Shown here piece after piece: positions 46,749-58,190 of a DNA stretch of 64,000 nucleotides. Numbering within the stretch: the stretch's first letter is position 1; every line of letters begins with the position of its first letter. A program made the position numbers and the translations under genes. Location of the stretch: the NCBI RefSeq assembly GCF_963576675.1, contig NC_088914.1:19509001-19573000 (forward strand), given 5' to 3'. This stretch comes from Euphorbia lathyris. Taxonomy: Eukaryota; Streptophyta; Magnoliopsida; Malpighiales; Euphorbiaceae. The notes below the pieces were generated by a model. The model ran no database searches. It was given only the letters and a program-made list of their open reading frames with translations, and had not been told where the DNA came from.

Positions 46749-49381
46749 TGTTGGGGTTTAGTGTCCTATAAGACAATTGTTCTAGGATACAAACTTAATG
46801 TAAATGAAGTGTTCTTTATATCATTTGTTTTAATAAGATATATGTTTTATAACTATATAAAGGCAATCCCTTTTAAGAACTAAATAAAGTCTAATAAAAG
46901 CAAATCCGTAAGTTTGTTTAAAGTGATTATAAAGTGTTCATACAAGCATGAAGTGAGACGAAACTTTATAATAAACTAATAAACTTAAAACCACCCCAAG
47001 TCAAGTAATATGTTCAGGATTGACATATCACTGTTGAGACTTGCATGTAACAATGTCTTCTGTCCCGACAGAAAGCTGATCTCACAAGCTTCATATATAC
47101 AGATATCTGGATAGTTACATGGATCCGATGAAAAGAAGTTCATTAGGATTGGGGACCCGACTTGAGATAACAGGATGGGTAGATTCATCCTTGTCACCTG
47201 TTCATCTCATTGGTATTAATAGGTATAAATAATCCTCAGACTCAAAGGAATGTTAATTGGTAATTCTGGATTACGGAATGTGACACTTTGATCCTGTTGT
47301 AACACGATCCTTAACAGAGATGACTCTAGGGTGTGAACAGCAGACGTTGGGTATCACATGAAGTAATTACGGGATCGTTATACATTGGATTGAGCATTTA
47401 TCACTCCCGATAAATGGGAGATATGTCCATGGATCGCTTGTGGAAGACTTGACTCTAAATCATTGCAAGGTGATAGCTTAAGATTGAAATGAGATCTCTC
47501 TTAACCTATCTAATTGGAGTTGACTCGACTAGAACAAGTAAAACGAACGTCTCGCTATATGTGACTTGACATTATCCATAGTCATAAGATTCAGTTCAAG
47601 GACGTAGTTGATAAAGGATCGAATTATACCGTAACTAATATGGAAAGGTCAACGACAGAATCAACCTGTCTTCTTATAGCTCTGGGGGAATGATTACGGA
47701 CTTGCTAATCACATACTTTGTACATCATTTCGTTATGCAAAAGATTAAATATAATTCTTTGAAAATTAATTTAATAGTTGCATACGGCTAGAAGCGATAA
47801 GAACCTAATGGGTCACACATAAGACTTGGAACCCAAAAGAGAGACAGATGTTAATTAATTGACGGAAGCCCAATTGGGCCCAATAAGGCCCAATTACTAA
47901 GGGGGGGGCGATTTATGTATATTAATACATAAATAATTAGTTTGATTTTATCAATCCTAATTAGATTAGGATTATGAATTAAATTAATTAAAGGATAAAT
48001 AAATTAGGAGTTTTAATTAGATTATATTACTCCTATTATTATCCAATAAGGTTATTATTATTATCTTTATATTTAGATATATTAATGGATAATAATTAAG
48101 GCCTTGATTGGATGGGGGGTTTAGGAGGGTAAATAAAGGAATGGAAGGGGAAGGAAGGGGAAGGGAAGCACTAACCTTACCCTTGTTTGGTTGGATAGTA
48201 AGGGTTTATAAAGGTTTGTACCTTTCCCTTGTTTGGAATGAAGGGTTTGTAAGGGAATGAAAAATTATAAAGTGACTAAAATGCCCCACTCAATTAATTA
48301 TGTATATTAGTTACTTCCCATATAATTAAATCATATTACTTACAATTGTTTTTAATTACATATCTAAATAACAATTATCCAATTTCATATATTATTTATT
48401 TAAAAATCTAATAAATTATAGTATAATTTAAATTAAATTATAAAATATATATTCTATTATTTTATTATATTTATATGTTAATAATATTAATAAAAATAAT
48501 AACTATTTAATTTTTATATCTATTAAATTATAATAAATTCTTAATGAAGTTAACTTTTAATATAAATGAATTATGAAAAAATACATTGGTATTGGTATGG
48601 GTTTGTTTGACAACCACAAATTGGCTTTTCTTTTTGCGGTAATGCATCAAAAAAAAACAATGGGATAAATAATGTGTTTGATTTGGTATTAGTTAATTTT
48701 AACAAGGGTAATAATGGAAAATGAAATTGGTAACCCTCCTAAACCCTCCAAATCGGTGGGTTTGAAAATTGAAACAAATATACACAAATCAAACCCTTCA
48801 AAACCCTTACCCTTCTAAATTTATATCCTCCAAACAAGGGTTTCCACAAACCCTCCCAAACCCTTCCCTTACTAACCCTCCCAAACCCCCCATCCAATCA
48901 AACCCTAAGAATTCTATTCCGAATTAAATTCTTATTTCAATAACCTAATTCTATCTAACTTAGGATTAGATACAAGAGATTATAAATACCTCCTATAGGG
49001 ATTTTCGAAATCCAACCCTAGCAATCAAGAGAGAGAATTTCGACCCCTAGCTCGAGGACGAGATTTTCCACCGATTCCTTCCGTTCAATTGATTTTCATC
49101 TCTTTCTCTTTATCCTTGATCTTGTGTTGATTAATTAGAGACAATCTACTTTGGTTGTTTTAAACGGTTGATTCTAACTTGATCTTCCATTGTTTTGTTT
49201 TGTGCTCGGGAACTCGAAGTAAGAGTTGTGGGCACTTCGTTTGCAACGGTAGATAGAACTTCTGAAAGGTATTTCTTTTATCCCTCTTTATATGAAATAA
49301 CGATTAACGGATCTTGGGGTTAATGGAAATAGGTTAAAATTTTTATATTTCCGCTGCTATACGTTAGCCTATTTTCCCTCA
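46749..49381 (+). repeat. 5' LTR of Copia D (contains a MITE)
   Basis: TGTTGGGGTTTAG to TTTTCCCTCA. About 1.82 kb without the inserted MITE. TATAAATA at 48981-48988. Same family as 24792-26874, 55143-57226 and the split LTR of E; it lacks the additional roughly 260 bp present near the 3' end of the first two (for example 26510-26740). Confidence 0.9.
48100..48905. mobile_element. MITE, PIF/Harbinger-like, in LTR of D
   Basis: 806 bases with long terminal inverted repeats: the left end GGCCTTGATTGGATGGGGGG is complementary to the right end with few changes (CCCCCCATCCAATCAAACCC). TAA duplication at 48097-48099 and 48906-48908. The interior is AT-rich and non-coding, with GGAAGGG/CCCTTCC-type repeats near both ends. 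Confidence 0.85.
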
Positions 49382-49382
49382 G

Positions 49383-49395
49383 TGGGATCAGAGCC
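49383..49395 (+). other. primer binding site of D (one mismatch to tRNA-Met)
   Basis: TGGGATCAGAGCC just after the LTR; plant tRNA-Met sites read TGGTATCAGAGC. Confidence 0.75.
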
Positions 49396-50875
49396 TGCGT
49401 TAAATCCGTTATTTCATATATGAAAATTTAGAAGTTTTTCAATCAGGTTGAATAAATATTTATAGTTAGGTTAATTAACAAAACTGTTTTGATTAATTAG
49501 TTCTAAAAGATAAATAAGTTTTAATTAATTGTTAATTAAAATAAATTATGCACATGTTCCTAATAATTTTGGTTGATAATCATTATAACAAAATCTATTA
49601 GTTTTATAGTTAGATTGATAAAATCAGTTTTATTTATTCTAAAAGATAAAACGGAAAATCTATAATAGTTTTTCCTAGTTTCTAAAAATCGTTTTAAAAC
49701 CGTTTTAAAACTGATATATATATATATATATATATATATTCATAATTATATATATAAAAAAATTACAGCAGCTTGGGTCGCGCCTTACGGCGCGACCAGA
49801 CTATTGTCGCGCGGTTGCTGCCGCGCAGCAGTAACCGCGCGCGGCGCCTGGCCGCAAGGCAGCGGCGGATCAGACGCCTAGGGCTGCTGCCAAACGGCAG
49901 CAGCCCTACCTCGGGCCCGGCCCGAGACCCACTTGATTTTAAATCGTTTAAAATCAGTTTTAAATATATATATATGTTTCAGAAATTAATAGTTTTCTGT
50001 TTTGATTATCGAATGAAAATTTATTTAAAAGTTTGTTTTACCTATTTGTAAATTAAAGTATTAAATGAATTGAAATCAAAATAATTGCGACGTGCATAAT
50101 TAAAGTTTTGTATAGAAGATATAAAACTGTTAGAAGTAAAATTGGATGAAAGTTAATTTGATGAGTTAATGTGATTAACCTAAATATTACATAAAATACT
50201 TATGTAATCAACCAATTAAATTTATTTAATTGAGTCTATACATGTTTGGAGTTATGGACATATTTGGACCCTCTTTTAGTCTTTTGGTATTTTTGAAATA
50301 GGGCATGCGAGTCCTGTCTTTCTACTATCTATTGTAATTTCTCCTCTCATCTAAATCCCTTCAATTTAATTGAAGTTTTCTTTAGTAGTATAGAAATTAA
50401 TATGTAATTTCAAGGCGCCATGGAGAAGACGGAGGACCTAAAGAGAAATATGTAATAGTTAGTATTTCCTCAGGTTTGGCCTTTTATTCCATCTCTAGCT
50501 CGACGGAATAATTTAGATGATATGTCCATAACGCCAATGTATGTGTCTGATGTATGCTAAAGCAAATCAAGACTAAGTTAGATTATGAGACCTAAAATAA
50601 AATCCCTCATTAAAAGTTAAGTAAATAAGCAAGTTATTAAAATCGGTTGTCCCTCCCTAATATTATAATTCAGCCGGCAGTACTGAGGGCCTTTGGGTTG
50701 TTGAGTAAACTCAAGCTCGGGGTCTTATGGTAACACCTGAATTATCGAAAATCATTTTTCATGAATATGGGGTAATACTTAAATTAGATTATGATAATTG
50801 GATGAGTAAACTCATATTTTCATAAACTAATGGGCAATACAGTTGGGATTAATATGAATAGCATATTAGTTACTA
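49396..50875 (+). other. untranslated leader of D with GC-rich hairpin cluster
   Basis: AT-rich throughout, apart from 49768-49930. A TA dinucleotide run lies at about 49714-49738. Near 50740-50870 there is a faint reading (KLDYDNWMSK) that may be the decayed N-terminus of gag. No complete gene. Confidence 0.65.
49776..49926 (+). other. array of GC-rich stem-loops in the leader of D
   Basis: Four clear hairpins in 151 bases: 49776-49797 (perfect 9 bp, loop TTAC); 49808-49841 (9 bp plus 4 bp, with a 3-base bulge); 49879-49908 (perfect 13 bp, loop AAAC); 49910-49926 (7 bp, loop CCG). A complementary pair of AT-rich 12-mers, TTTAAAACTGAT (49704-49715) and ATCAGTTTTAAA (49953-49964), encloses the group. 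Confidence 0.85.
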
Positions 50876-52150
50876 ATGTGGTTCGATAAGATAGGGTATG
50901 TACTTGATACATCGATACCCCCTATCCCTACTGATGATGCTCCCATCGAAGAAATTGATGCTTACCAGAAGCACAAAGCTGATGATGATCATGCGGGATG
51001 CATCATACTTGCATCGATGACACCGGAATTACAAAGGCAACATGAGGAAATGGATGCCTATTCCATCATCATGCACCTTAAGGAGCTGTTTGGGAAACAG
51101 ACTAGGTGCGAACGCTACGAGATATCCAAGTTGCTATATCGTTGCAGGATGCAAGAGGGCACATCTGTGATGACACATTGTGTCAAGATGATTGGCTATA
51201 TTACCAAACTTTCAAGTATTAGATTCGCGATGGATAACGAACTAAGCATAGACTTAATTCTTCAATCCCTCCCAGAGAGTTATTCACAGTTCATCATGAA
51301 CTACCAGATGAATGACTTGCAAACCTCTCTTGAAGAGCTTGCAAATATGCTCAAGTCAGTTGAGCCCAATATGAAGAAAGACAAGGCAATACCGGCTCTT
51401 GTCATAGAGGGATCAAAGAAGAGGAAGGGGAATTTTCCCAATCCTAAATATCCCAAGAAAGGCAAGGGAGCCATGCCCACTAAAGCTAAGGGAAAGGAAG
51501 TGAAGAAGCCCAAAGGAGAGTGCCACTTCTGTGGTAAAGACGGGCATTGGAGAAGGAACTGCAAGGAGTACCTAGCCTCCCTCAAGAAGGGAAAAGGCAG
51601 TGCTTCAACATCTGATATGTTTTATATTGAAATAAATACAGTTTCACAGTCTGAATCTTGGGTACTTGATACCGGATGCGGATCTCATATTTGTACAAAT
51701 ATGCAGGAACTAAATCGGACTAGGGAACTGAAGAAAGGAAGCATAAACTTGCGAGTAGGAAATGGAGCAAGAGTTGCCACCCTCGCAATTGGAGATTATG
51801 TTTTAAATTTGCCCTCTGGGCTTGTAATAGAATTAAGGAATTGTTTGTACGTTCCTCAAATGTCTCGTAACATTATTTCTATTAGCTGTCTTGTTGACGA
51901 CAGTTTTCATATTTCAATAAAAGACAAACATTGCGACTTTTATAGAGATTCGATTTTCTATTTTTCAGGAATATCACAAAATGGGATTTATGTGTTAGAT
52001 GACAAACTTTCTGTTTTCGCAATTGATACCAAAAGACATAAACTAGATAATTCAACTTACTTGTGGCATTGTCGTTTAGGCCATATAAACAAAAGACGCA
52101 TGCTTAAGCTACATCAAGATGGGCTTATAAATTCAATTGATCCTGAATAA
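50876..52150 (+). pseudogene. gag and protease of Copia D
   Basis: An open frame of 424 codons. The gag part (HADDDHAGCIILASMTPELQ-like, LFGKQTRCERYEISKLLY, LPESYSQFIMNYQM) is the UBN2-type domain with its N-terminus missing or decayed. A zinc knuckle CHFCGKDGHWRRNC follows a lysine-rich stretch. The protease has SWVLDTGCGSHICTN and LRVGNGARVA; then the GAG-pre-integrase LWHCRLGHINKRRM. It stops at TAA (52148-52150) after SIDPE, where the frame should continue with LETCEACLKGKM. Confidence 0.85.
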
Positions 52151-53817
52151 TTGGAAACATGCGAAGCATGTTTAAAAGGTAAAATGACAAAGACACCCTT
52201 TAGCAATAAAGGTGAGCACGTATCAGACACTCTAGGACTCATTCATTCAGATGTATGCGGTCCTATGTCAGTCCAAGCAAGAGGAGGATTCAGATACTTC
52301 ATAAGCTTCATAGACGACCATACCTGATATGGTTATATCTACTTGATGAAGCACAAGTCCGAAGCTTTTGAGAAATTCAAATGTTTCAAGAATGAAGTAG
52401 AAAATCAATTAGGAAAGAAAATAAAGACACTTCGATCCGATCGAGGTGGCGAATATCTTTCAGATGATTTTCTAAATTATCTAACTGAATGTGGGATATG
52501 CTCACAATGGACACCTCCCTATACACCACAACACAATGGTGTATCCGAGAGGAGGAACCGTACCTTACTAGATATGGTACGATCCATGATGAGCATAGCA
52601 TTACTTCCAAAGACATTCTCGGGCTATGCCTTAGAAACCGCCCTCTTCAACCTAAATCGAGTACCAACTAAATCCGCTAATTCCACACCATATGAATTGT
52701 TCGTTGGTAGGAAACCCATGTTCTCATTCATGAGAGTATGGGGTTGTTCAGCATTTGTCAAACGCATTGCGTCCGACAAACTAGATTCTAAATCTGATAA
52801 ATGTTTCTTCATTGGATACCCTAAGGAAACTATGGGATATTACTTCTATCATCCAGATGATCAGAAAGTAATAGTATCCAAGCACGCAACCTTCTTAGAG
52901 AAAGAGTTTCTCGAAGAAAATGAAAAGGGAAGCATGATTGAACTTGATGAAGTTCAAGAACAAGAAACAACGACTGAAACAACAGAAGCGGTTGAGGAAC
53001 CCGATGCAGTCCCATTAGATGAGACTCAAGTGCCACCACTTCGTAGATCACAAAGAGTTCGTGAACTCCCTATTAGATATGGTTTTCTAGTGGGAGATGA
53101 TGATGAGGTTCCTGTGTTAGACGACGAACCCGAAAACTACGAAGAGGCTCTTAACAGTCCAGATTCTAAAGCATGGCTCGAAGCCATGGATTCTGAGATG
53201 GATTCCATGTACACCAACCAAGTGTGGACTTTGGTTGATCCACCCGAAGGGATAAAACCTATTGGGTGCAGGTGGATCTTTAAAAAGAAGACTGACATGG
53301 ATGGAAAGGTTAGCACCTACAAAGCTAGGTTAGTAGCGAAAGGATATCGTCAGAAGCAAGGAATTGATTATGACGAAACTTTCTCTCCTGTGGCTATGTC
53401 CAAATCAATCAGAATAATGCTTGCTATTGCCGCTCACTACGATTACGAGATTTGGCAAATGGATGTGAAAACAGCTTTCCTAAACGGAAACCTGCTTGAG
53501 GATGTATATATGATGCAACCTGAAGGTTTCATATCAAAGGATGCAAACAAGGTTTGCAAACTTCAGAGTTCCATTTATGGACTCAAGCAAGCATCAAGAA
53601 GCTGGAACAAGCGTTTTGACGAAACCATAAAACAATTTGGTTTCGAACAAAATTGCGAAGAAGCTTGCATTTACAAGAAAGCAAGTGGGAGCTCTATAGC
53701 ATTTCTGATATTATATGTGGACGATATATTATTAAAGGGAAATGACGTAGCTCTACTACAGTCGGTAAAAGTATGGTTATCTGGTAACTTCTCAATGAAA
53801 GACCTTGGTGAAGCAGT
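52151..53817 (+). pseudogene. integrase and RT (N-terminal part) of Copia D
   Basis: The frame continues from the previous piece: LETCEACLKGKMTKTPF, HSDVCGPM, SFIDDH, then TGA at about 52325 where CGA (Arg) is expected before YGYIYLM. From 52343 it is open: LRSDRGGEYLS and TPQHNGVSERRNRTLLD (integrase), ELFVGRKPMFSFMRVWGCSAF, FIGYPKETMGYYFY, VPPLRRSQRVRELP, then RT with WIFKKKTDMDGKV, DETFSPVA, MDVKTAFLNG, YGLKQASRSWNKRF and an intact LILYVDDILL. The coding match stops after KDLGEA at 53817. Confidence 0.9.
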
Positions 53818-55142
53818 GTTAGGCATGAAATTGACTAAGTTTAACATAATATTTATATGAGAATTTGGGTGTTTTTACATTATATTGCAAGATAAAAGGA
53901 CTGATTAATGTCTTTTTGTAGATAAGCATTGATAAAAGCCAAACTCATTGGAAACAGCTTGTTTCGCAACTGCCAAGGAGGAGTGGAGCCTTTCTATGAT
54001 CCAGCGGTTAAACGCCGGATGCTCGATGACGGATAGCGACAGAGGCAGCAGGTGGAAAAGTGTTCAGGTGGCATTTCCTAAAGCAACATGAGACAAGAAG
54101 TTTCGACCCTTGAGTGTTCAAGGGTCAAAAAGATCAATTATTATTTTCTACTATGTTTTAGTTTTAGTAAAGTGTTGACTTATTTTTCTGTACTTTTCTT
54201 TTTCTTGGGTACTTTTCGGGTACCAATTTTGGCCATAGTCTTTCTCCTTTAAATAGATGGAGCAAAGGAAAGATAGGGTATGTTCATCATCGGTTAGTTT
54301 ATTTTTATGTTAGAACAGAAAAGTCATTTTTTTGGCGTTAGAGTAAAGCTCCAATGGAGCTTCTGAATGTACCAAGAACTTCTGATTGCTCACTGCTCGA
54401 TATGAGTGAGTAATCCATTTTGAATAGGCACAGCCAGTCCGAGCCGGTTATGTAAGTTCTATAACTCTTTCAATGAATGTTTAGTGTTTTGCCAATGATG
54501 TGTTGATGAGGTTCTTTATTTCTGTGCTTCGGCATATATGCATGTGATAGATGAATGTTAGGACACTACTTGCATCTTCACTGATATCTCTATCAATCTC
54601 GCAACCTCGAAGCAGACATGTTAGATGGTTGTGTCAAAGGTTTTCTTAACGGAAATGCAGCTTTGATCTTAATGCAAGAGAGAAAGTTCCTTTAGGACGC
54701 TATTGGCTCTAGTAAATCTTAGGAACTTAAGAACACATGAAAGTTGACTTAAGTGGGCATTAAAGCTGATACTTTGACTTCATTGGTAATGTCATAAATT
54801 CATTGGAGAGTTGTATGGTCTGGCACAACCTGTTCGGCAGTGCCTAGCCTGTTCTATCCTTTATACTGTCTTCTATTTGTCATATCCTTCATAACTTTAG
54901 CACACTTTTGTCTTAACTGTCCACACTCAAACAATCAATCCTACTAAGAAGATACCTTTACTCACACACTCTGTTCAGCAATGATTTTCTCATATCTTTT
55001 TGATCTCAATCCCTGTGGATACGATACTTGACTTATCACTTTATTACTTGTATCTAGTACACTTGCTAGAGTCACATCTGAGGACAGTCGCAGTCTTGAT
55101 GTGTTGATGAGGTTCTTTATTTCTGTGCTTCGGCATATATTG
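53818..55142. other. LTR-like filler of unknown family
   Basis: Begins TGTTAGGCATGAAATTGAC. Near 55005-55080 it has CCCTGTGGATACGATACTTG and a TTATTACTTG block, as in the last part of many plant gypsy LTRs. A TTTAAATAGATGG stretch at about 54248 could be a TATA region. A 44-bp direct repeat lies at 54496-54539 and 55097-55140. No coding region. It may be one or more LTR fragments. Confidence 0.45.
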
Positions 55143-57226
55143 TGTTGGGGTTTAGTGTCCTATAGACAATTGTTCTAGGATACAAACTTAATGTAAATGA
55201 ATTGTTCTTTATATCATTTGTTTAATGAGATATATGTTTTATAACTATATAAAGGCAATCCCTTTTAAGCACTAAATAAAGTCTAATAAAAGGAAATCCG
55301 TAAGTTTATTTAAAGTGATTATAAAGTGTTCATACAAGCATGAAGTGAGACAAAACTTTATAGTAAACTGATAAACTTAAAACCACCCCAAGTCAAGTGA
55401 TATGTTTGGGATTGACATATCACTGTTGAGACTTGTATGTAACAATGTCTTCTGTCCGACAGAAAGCTGATCTCACAAGCTTCATATATACAGATATCTG
55501 GACAGTTACATAGATCCGATGAAACGTTGTTCATTAGGATTGGGGATCCGATTTGAGATAACAGGATGGGTAGATTCATCCTTGTCACCTGTTCATCTCA
55601 TTGGTATTAATAGGTATAACTAATCCTCAGACTCAAAGGAATATTAATTGGTATTCTGGATTACGGAATGTGATGCTTTGACTCTGGTATAACACGATCC
55701 TTAACAGAGATGACTCTAGGGTGTGAACAGTAGACGTTGGGTATCACAGGAAGTAATTACGGAGTCGTTATATATTGGATTGAGCATTTATCACTCCCGA
55801 TAAATGGGAGATACATCCATGGATCGCTTGTGGAAGACTCGACTCTAAATCCTTGCAAGGTGATAGCTTAAGAGTAAGAAATACAGATTTCACTTAACCT
55901 ATCTTTTTGAGTTGACTCGGCCTGTACAAGTAAAACGAACGTCTCGCTATATGTGACTTGACATCACCCATAGTCATAAGATTCAGTTCAAGGATGTAGT
56001 TGATAAAGGATCGAATTATACTGTAACTAATACAGAAAGGTTAACGACAGAATCAACCTGTCTTCTTATAGCTCTAGGGGAATGATTACGGACTTGCTAA
56101 TCACATACTCTGTACATCATTCCGTTATGCAAAGATTAAATATAATTCTTTGAAAATTAATTTAATAACGTTGCATACGGCTAGAAGCAATAAGAACCTA
56201 ATGGATCACACATAAGACTTGGAACCTAAAAGAGAGATAGATGTTAATTAATTGATAGAAGCCCAATTGAGCCGAATAAGGCCCATGGACATAAGGGGCT
56301 CGAAATTCATGTAGTGACATACATGAATAATTAATTTGATTTTGTTAATCCTAATTAGATTAGGAATATGAATTAAATTAATTAAGAGATAATTAAGTTA
56401 GGAGTTTTAATTAGATTAATATACTCCTATTATTATCCAATGAGGTTATTATTATTATCCTTAATATATTAGATATATAGTGAGATAATAATTAGGAATT
56501 CTATTCCGAATGGAATTCCTATTCAGTAACCTAATTCTATCTAACTAGGGATTAGATACAAGAGATTATAAATACCCCTTCCCTTGAGATTTTCGAAATC
56601 CAAGCAAGCCATACCCTACTTGTGATTTTCGAAATTCACCTAGTCCAAGAGAGAGAAATTTTGACACCCCTAGTTCGAGGACGAGATTTCTCTACGGCTT
56701 CGTTTGATCAATTAATTTTCATCTATTTCTTTTATCCTTGATCTTTTGTTGATTAGTTAGAGGCAATCTACTTTGGTTTCTATTCAACGGTTGATACTAA
56801 ATTAATCTTCCCGTGTTTTATTTCGTGTTTGGGAACTCGAAGAAGAAAAACAAACAAAAGGGAGAAATTCGTTTTACTACTCCTACATCAGGTCAGTTCA
56901 CGATTTCGCGGATTCCCGGAGATTGAACCATCGGATCGTCGCGATTGTTGGACATGAGCTTCTAGACATATTCTTCCACGTTTCCACCGAAGGGATTGTC
57001 GTTCGGAGGTCTGGAAGGTCTGTTTCGGATAGGGGCAGATTGGTAGACAGTTTCTATATCTTTTGAAGTTGTGGGCACTTCGTTTGCAACGGTAGATAGA
57101 ACTTCTAAAAGGTATTTCTTCTTATCCTTCTTTATATGAAATAACGGTTAACGGATCTTGTGGTTAAATGGAAATAGGTTAAAAATTTTATATTTCCGCT
57201 GCTATACCTTAGCCTAATTTCCAACA
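55143..57226 (+). repeat. LTR of the D/E Copia family without target duplication
   Basis: 2084 bases from TGTTGGGGTTTAG to TTTCCAACA, nearly identical to the solo LTR 24792-26874. Flanks are TATTG and TGGAG, so there is no 5-bp duplication and no primer site follows. It was left by recombination or moved as part of a larger event. Confidence 0.9.
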
Positions 57227-58148
57227 TGGAGCCATTGCGCAAGCAAAGGAACCACGGTCTCATAATGGCTCCATTGTTATCACAGTACAAAGTAATGGGA
57301 TTTACAATGTCAGGCACCACACCAAGTTCTGTAATGAACTTCTTAATCCAAACCGCTTCCTTTGCTGCTTCCGCAACATCGATGTACTCTGACTCGGTCG
57401 TAGAGAAAGCTACGCTTCCTTGCTTGGAACTCTTCCAACTGACCGCGCCCCCATTCAAGATAATGAGGTATCCTGATTGGGATCTAAAATCGTTCTCATC
57501 TGTGAGATGACTGTCATCTGAAAATCCTTCTATTTTCAGATCCCCTTCTCCGTACACTAGGAACATGTCTTTAGTCCTTCTCAAGTACTTAAGAATGTTC
57601 TTGACAGTATTCCAATGCTCGTCTCCCGGATTACCTTGATAACGACTCGTTATACTTAATGCGAACGCTACGTCAGGTCTAGTGCAAAGCATAGCATACA
57701 TAATTGAACCGATTGCGCTGGCGTATGGGATTACAGCCATGTGTTTCTTATCATCTTCGGTTTTAGGACATTGATGATTGCTTAACTTTACTCCATGTAC
57801 CATGGGTAAGTTACCTCGTTTCGATTCAAGCATGCTAAACCGCTTTAGCACCTTTTCAATGTATGTAGCCTGTGAAAGACCAAGCAGTCTTCTTGATCTA
57901 TCTCTGTAGATCTTTATACCAAGTATATAAGCTGCTTCACCAAGGTCTTTCATGGAGAAGTTACCTGATAACCATACTTTCACCGACTGTAGTAGAGCTA
58001 TATCATTTCCCATCAATAATATATCATCCACATATAATATTAGAAATGCAACTGAGCTCCCACTTGCTTTCTTGTAAATGCAAGCTTCTTCGCAATTTTC
58101 TTCGAAACCAAATTGTTTTATGGTTTCGTCAAAACGCTTGTTCCAGCT
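57227..58148 (-). pseudogene. Copia RT/RNase H fragment of the D/E family
   Basis: On the minus strand it starts at SWNKRFDETIKQFGFE and is open through LILYVDDILLMG (active site kept), LGIKIYRDRSRRLLGLSQ, CTRPDVAFALS, SWKSSKQGSVAFSTTESEY and LYCDNNGAI. After this motif a short segment is inverted (57227-57270) and the LTR at 55143-57226 abuts. The 5' side ends at 58148 against gypsy G. Confidence 0.88.
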
Positions 58149-58170
58149 TTGCAATCCACCCCCAAATAAA
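58149..58170 (-). other. polypurine-like tract of G
   Basis: The minus strand reads ATTTTTATTTGGGGGTGGAT after TTGAGGACAATG, a combination common near the 3' end of plant gypsy elements. Copia sequence begins right after it. Confidence 0.55.
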
Positions 58171-58190
58171 AATTAACATTGTCCTCAATG

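Larger units (their letters stand above)
46749..53817 (+). mobile_element. Ty1/copia retrotransposon D, 3'-truncated
   Basis: 5' LTR (with a MITE in it), tRNA-Met-like primer site, 1.5-kb leader with a GC hairpin cluster, gag-protease and pol up to the middle of RT. It ends at 53817 after the residues KDLGEA, where unrelated sequence starts. Protease (WVLDTGCGSHICTN) and the long LTR suggest an Angela-like lineage; this is tentative. It inserted into, or joined to, the C2 integrase at 46748. Confidence 0.88.

Noticed and set aside
49714..49740. TA dinucleotide run as a promoter or origin
   Set aside because: It is a simple sequence repeat; nothing else supports a regulatory role.
49773..50051. 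92-codon open frame across the GC-rich leader of D
   Set aside because: Arginine- and alanine-rich composition follows from the GC hairpins; no family resemblance, and it lies in an untranslated leader.
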